Assembly (NCBI RefSeq): GCF_020832325.1
Contig: NZ_JAFIEU010000042.1
Location: forward strand, 1-64,000
Reading direction: 5' to 3'
DNA length: 64,000 nt
Source of the DNA: Lunatimonas sp.
GTDB lineage: Bacteria > Bacteroidota > Bacteroidia > Cytophagales > Cyclobacteriaceae
The notes beneath the pieces were generated by a model. The model saw only the letters and a list, made by a program, of their open reading frames with translations, made no database searches and was not told the DNA's origin. This document shows positions 63,189-64,000 of the stretch, piece by piece. Position numbers and translations under genes: made by a program. Each line of letters opens with the position of its first letter. Position 1 is the stretch's first letter.

Positions 63189-64000
63189 ATGAAAAATGAA
63201 ACCTATTTCATTATCCTAGTGATGGCCTGCCTACTCGGCGCACTGACAGTAGCAGGCATCAACCGAAAAATCGATATTTTTGGGCTCTATAGAGAAAATC
63301 CCTGCGGCAACATTACCGTATATGGAGAGGAACGGTACACCAAGTACCTCCACATGCACCGGTATGTCCCCGAATGCTATGACGGCTTATTACTAGGTGC
63401 CTCCCTATCGGCGAATATCGACCCCTCTCAGATCCAAGGATATCGGGTGTACAATGCCAGCTTGATGGGAGCCCGAATAGGTCAGTTGGAACAGCTGTAT
63501 TCCGCCGGCGTGGATCAGGGTGCTCAATTTGAAGTGGTTATTATCGGCATCCATCCTTACTTGACCGGAGTAAACGAGAATCCGGACGCTCACTTGGCCG
63601 AAAAGGGCCTACAATCGGCTTGGGGCTCGCTCTCCCTGCTACGGGTTTATGCGTTTGCATTGATACGGAATCTTGGTCTTTGGGAAAGTAAATTCCCTCG
63701 AAATCAATACGATACCAATGGACGAAACAATTACAACCGCTTCTTTCAAGTAGCTGACGTGGAAACGCATATTCGTGAAAAAGCTAAAGACAAGGAAATC
63801 CGAACGCTTGCGGAGAACGAAGAAGGAATTCACTCCCTCTCTAGATTAGTCAAAAAAATCAACGAGTCTGGCAGTAAATTACTTCTTTATTTCCATCCAT
63901 TGCCCCGTGAAATCTACCGCGCCAACCAGGGAATTTTAACAAACTACTGGCAGCAAATCGAGCAACTAACCAATCTGTACGGCAATCAAGTAATCGCTAC
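63189..64000 (+). CDS. SGNH-like/AlgX-like exported protein, partner of MBOAT (partial)
   Basis: The frame runs open from the ATG at 63189 to the window edge. One N-terminal signal anchor (YFIILVMACLLGALTVAG) is followed by DGLLLGASLSANIDPSQIQG and RVYNASLMGARIGQLEQLY. The GAS after a short beta strand sits where SGNH hydrolase-like partners of MBOAT proteins carry their GDS nucleophile. It is only 3 bp downstream of the MBOAT gene, supporting a two-component O-acylation system. The catalytic Asp/His pair near the C-terminus would lie outside the window. Confidence 0.78.
   Translation, partial: MKNETYFIILVMACLLGALTVAGINRKIDIFGLYRENPCGNITVYGEERYTKYLHMHRYVPECYDGLLLGASLSANIDPSQIQGYRVYNASLMGARIGQLEQLYSAGVDQGAQFEVVIIGIHPYLTGVNENPDAHLAEKGLQSAWGSLSLLRVYAFALIRNLGLWESKFPRNQYDTNGRNNYNRFFQVADVETHIREKAKDKEIRTLAENEEGIHSLSRLVKKINESGSKLLLYFHPLPREIYRANQGILTNYWQQIEQLTNLYGNQVIA

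Overview
The window looks like a chromosome segment from an aerobic member of the Bacteroidota, most likely the Cytophagales. Support comes from a SusC/SusD pair, many TAnnTTTG-type -7 promoter elements, menaquinone genes, a PUR-alpha-like DUF3276 protein, DUF2141 and Por_O_P-type proteins, a membrane pyrophosphatase, and respiratory genes (HemJ, SCO, cytochrome c). Family assignments come from reading motifs, not from database searches.

Layout. 1-133: 5' end of a group II intron on the minus strand, sitting exactly behind the terminator of a lone cas6. 1.1-13.8 kb: housekeeping genes (ychF, AI-2E exporter family, DUF3276, ferredoxin, acyl-CoA reductase, aconitase, porin, menB/menE, DUF2141, a 2OG-Fe(II) oxygenase and an unknown protein). 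13.9-15.8 kb: an OmpA lipoprotein and a LexA-like XRE/S24 regulator operon with a dyad inside its own promoter. 16.0-25.2 kb: a small-molecule locus with two Tat-exported PLP aminotransferases, an AEC transporter, a lipoprotein and SusD/SusC. 25.9-35.1 kb: Tex, an HPt protein, amidase, K+-dependent-type membrane pyrophosphatase, OsmC, and a DUF389 protein carrying a degenerate lipid-kinase-like domain.

35.1-42.5 kb: a fused small/large methylmalonyl-CoA mutase and its chaperone MeaB, with dnaA and a DUF3298-type lipoprotein between them. 42.6-46.8 kb: hemJ-SCO-cytochrome c, a lipoprotein, a class IV aminotransferase and an AlkB-type alkane monooxygenase. 46.9-53.9 kb (minus): a probable five-gene operon of a propeller sensor kinase, a receiver-kinase, a LolD-type ATPase, an FtsX-type permease with a His-rich extracytoplasmic segment, and a DUF3299-like exported protein. 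It resembles zinc-linked ABC/DUF3299 loci but here comes with two signalling kinases. 54.0-54.9 kb: sucD. 55.1-61.7 kb: a planctomycete-like set (DUF1592 cytochrome, Tat-exported DUF1552 protein, DUF2231/cytochrome/LRR membrane protein, PqaA-like hydrolase). 61.8-64 kb: MBOAT acyltransferase and the start of its probable SGNH-like partner, cut by the window edge.

The items most worth following are the kinase/ABC/DUF3299 operon, the terminator-targeted intron next to an orphan cas6, the Tat-aminotransferase locus, the self-regulated LexA-like operon and the two domain fusions (mutase; DUF389).
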